DNA of 64,000 nucleotides, from positions 318,509-382,508 of the forward strand of contig CAZHVS010000002.1 of assembly GCA_964536015.1 (NCBI GenBank), given 5' to 3'. Below are positions 63,842-64,000 of the stretch, one piece after another; position 1 is the stretch's first letter; each line of letters begins with the position of its first letter. The notes under the pieces are model-generated. The model saw only the letters and a program-made list of their open reading frames with translations. It ran no database searches and had not been told where the DNA came from. The position numbers and the translations under genes are program-made. This stretch comes from CAZHVS01 sp964536015 (GTDB lineage: Bacteria > Bacteroidota > Ignavibacteria > Ignavibacteriales > Ignavibacteriaceae).

Positions 63842-63926
63842 TGTAACTCGAAGCGAAGCTTCGAGGAAAGAAAACACAGCACTGTTTGTTAGTTTAAGTC
63901 AAACGAAGCTGGCGCTTCGTTTTACA
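63842..63926. repeat. 85-nt two-hairpin repeat, copy 5
   Basis: Third tandem copy, 132 bases after copy 4; the 47-nt spacer between 4 and 5 is nearly identical to the one between 3 and 4. 22 bases before the next ATG. Confidence 0.9.
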
Positions 63927-63948
63927 AAAAATTGCAAGAGGAGACTTA

Positions 63949-64000
63949 ATGCAAAATAAATTTTGGCAATATCTTGATGAGTTGATTGCAAAAAATGAAT
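63949..64000 (+). CDS. Start of a gene, possibly inorganic pyrophosphatase
   Basis: ATG at 63949 after a strong AGAGGAGA site; 17 codons visible (MQNKFWQYLDELIAKNE) before the window ends. The opening FWxYLDxLIA resembles the N-terminus of some small inorganic pyrophosphatases, but so little sequence is visible that this is only a guess. Confidence 0.35.
   Translation, partial: MQNKFWQYLDELIAKNE

Noticed and set aside
63577..63926. CRISPR-like array (three repeats with similar spacing)
   Set aside because: The two spacers are near-identical rather than unique, the repeats are 85 nt with two hairpins, and no cas gene is nearby.

Overview
The window comes from a chromosome of an AT-rich, Gram-negative, free-living bacterium of the Bacteroidota/Chlorobi side, most like the Ignavibacteria. 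The reasons are two secreted proteins with the type IX secretion C-terminal sorting domain opening with 'QNYPNPFNP', a GWxTD-domain protein, the Bacteroidota-type GlmU-like fusion, a histone-H1-like (Hc1) protein end, few Shine-Dalgarno sites, frequent TTG starts, and one candidate TAnnTTTG -7 promoter box. No taxon can be proven from the sequence alone.

Layout. 1-6390: Hc1 end, CapA-like protein, TetA-like MFS pump, DusB, PAP2-like membrane protein, a PolX whose polymerase site looks dead, and Apt. 6391-13172 (mostly minus): RsmI, a two-gene saccharopine lysine-degradation operon, Lon-N protein, superoxide dismutase with a Tat-like leader, IscA-type carrier, and a DUF1207-like barrel. 13250-25926 (plus): MetG, T9SS subtilase, large lipoprotein and barrel-like partner, three successive SurA/PpiC-type chaperones, and MoxR ATPase. 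25991-29951 (minus): tRNA-Arg(ACG), NagB, GlmU-like enzyme, RqcH. 30088-39507 (plus): POT-like transporter, PyrK-PyrD-FolC, Rho, GWxTD protein, PdxA, methyltransferase, FtsE. 39504-46336 (mixed): Adk, TadA, tRNA-Arg(TCG), T9SS cargo, CoA-binding protein, BamA-like barrel, RsmE, UspA, cNMP-binding protein, HisA. 46614-55335 (plus): EtfB-EtfA-acyl-CoA dehydrogenase, carboxyltransferase plus biotin carrier, Na+/solute symporter, HMA-CDF cation transporter.

55336-63948 is an accessory island: a type I restriction-modification system (hsdR-hsdM-fic-hsdS) plus a 126-residue orphan gene, bracketed and punctuated by five copies of an ~85-nt two-hairpin repeat, three of them in a 132-133-nt tandem array after hsdS. 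Between the first repeat and the orphan gene lies a degenerate array of ten units at an exact 21-nt period (GATAC heads), next to a large imperfect palindrome built of AGTAGGGTAAA units. A different palindromic repeat sits in frame inside hsdM. The window ends in the first codons of what may be an inorganic pyrophosphatase gene.

How it works together: most genes are housekeeping (translation and RNA modification, envelope biogenesis, pyrimidine, folate, vitamin B6 and amino-sugar metabolism, fatty/organic-acid oxidation feeding ETF). The signals not explained by ordinary genes are concentrated in the island: the 21-nt array, the 85-nt repeat family, the in-frame repeat in hsdM, and a duplicated hairpin between fic and hsdS.
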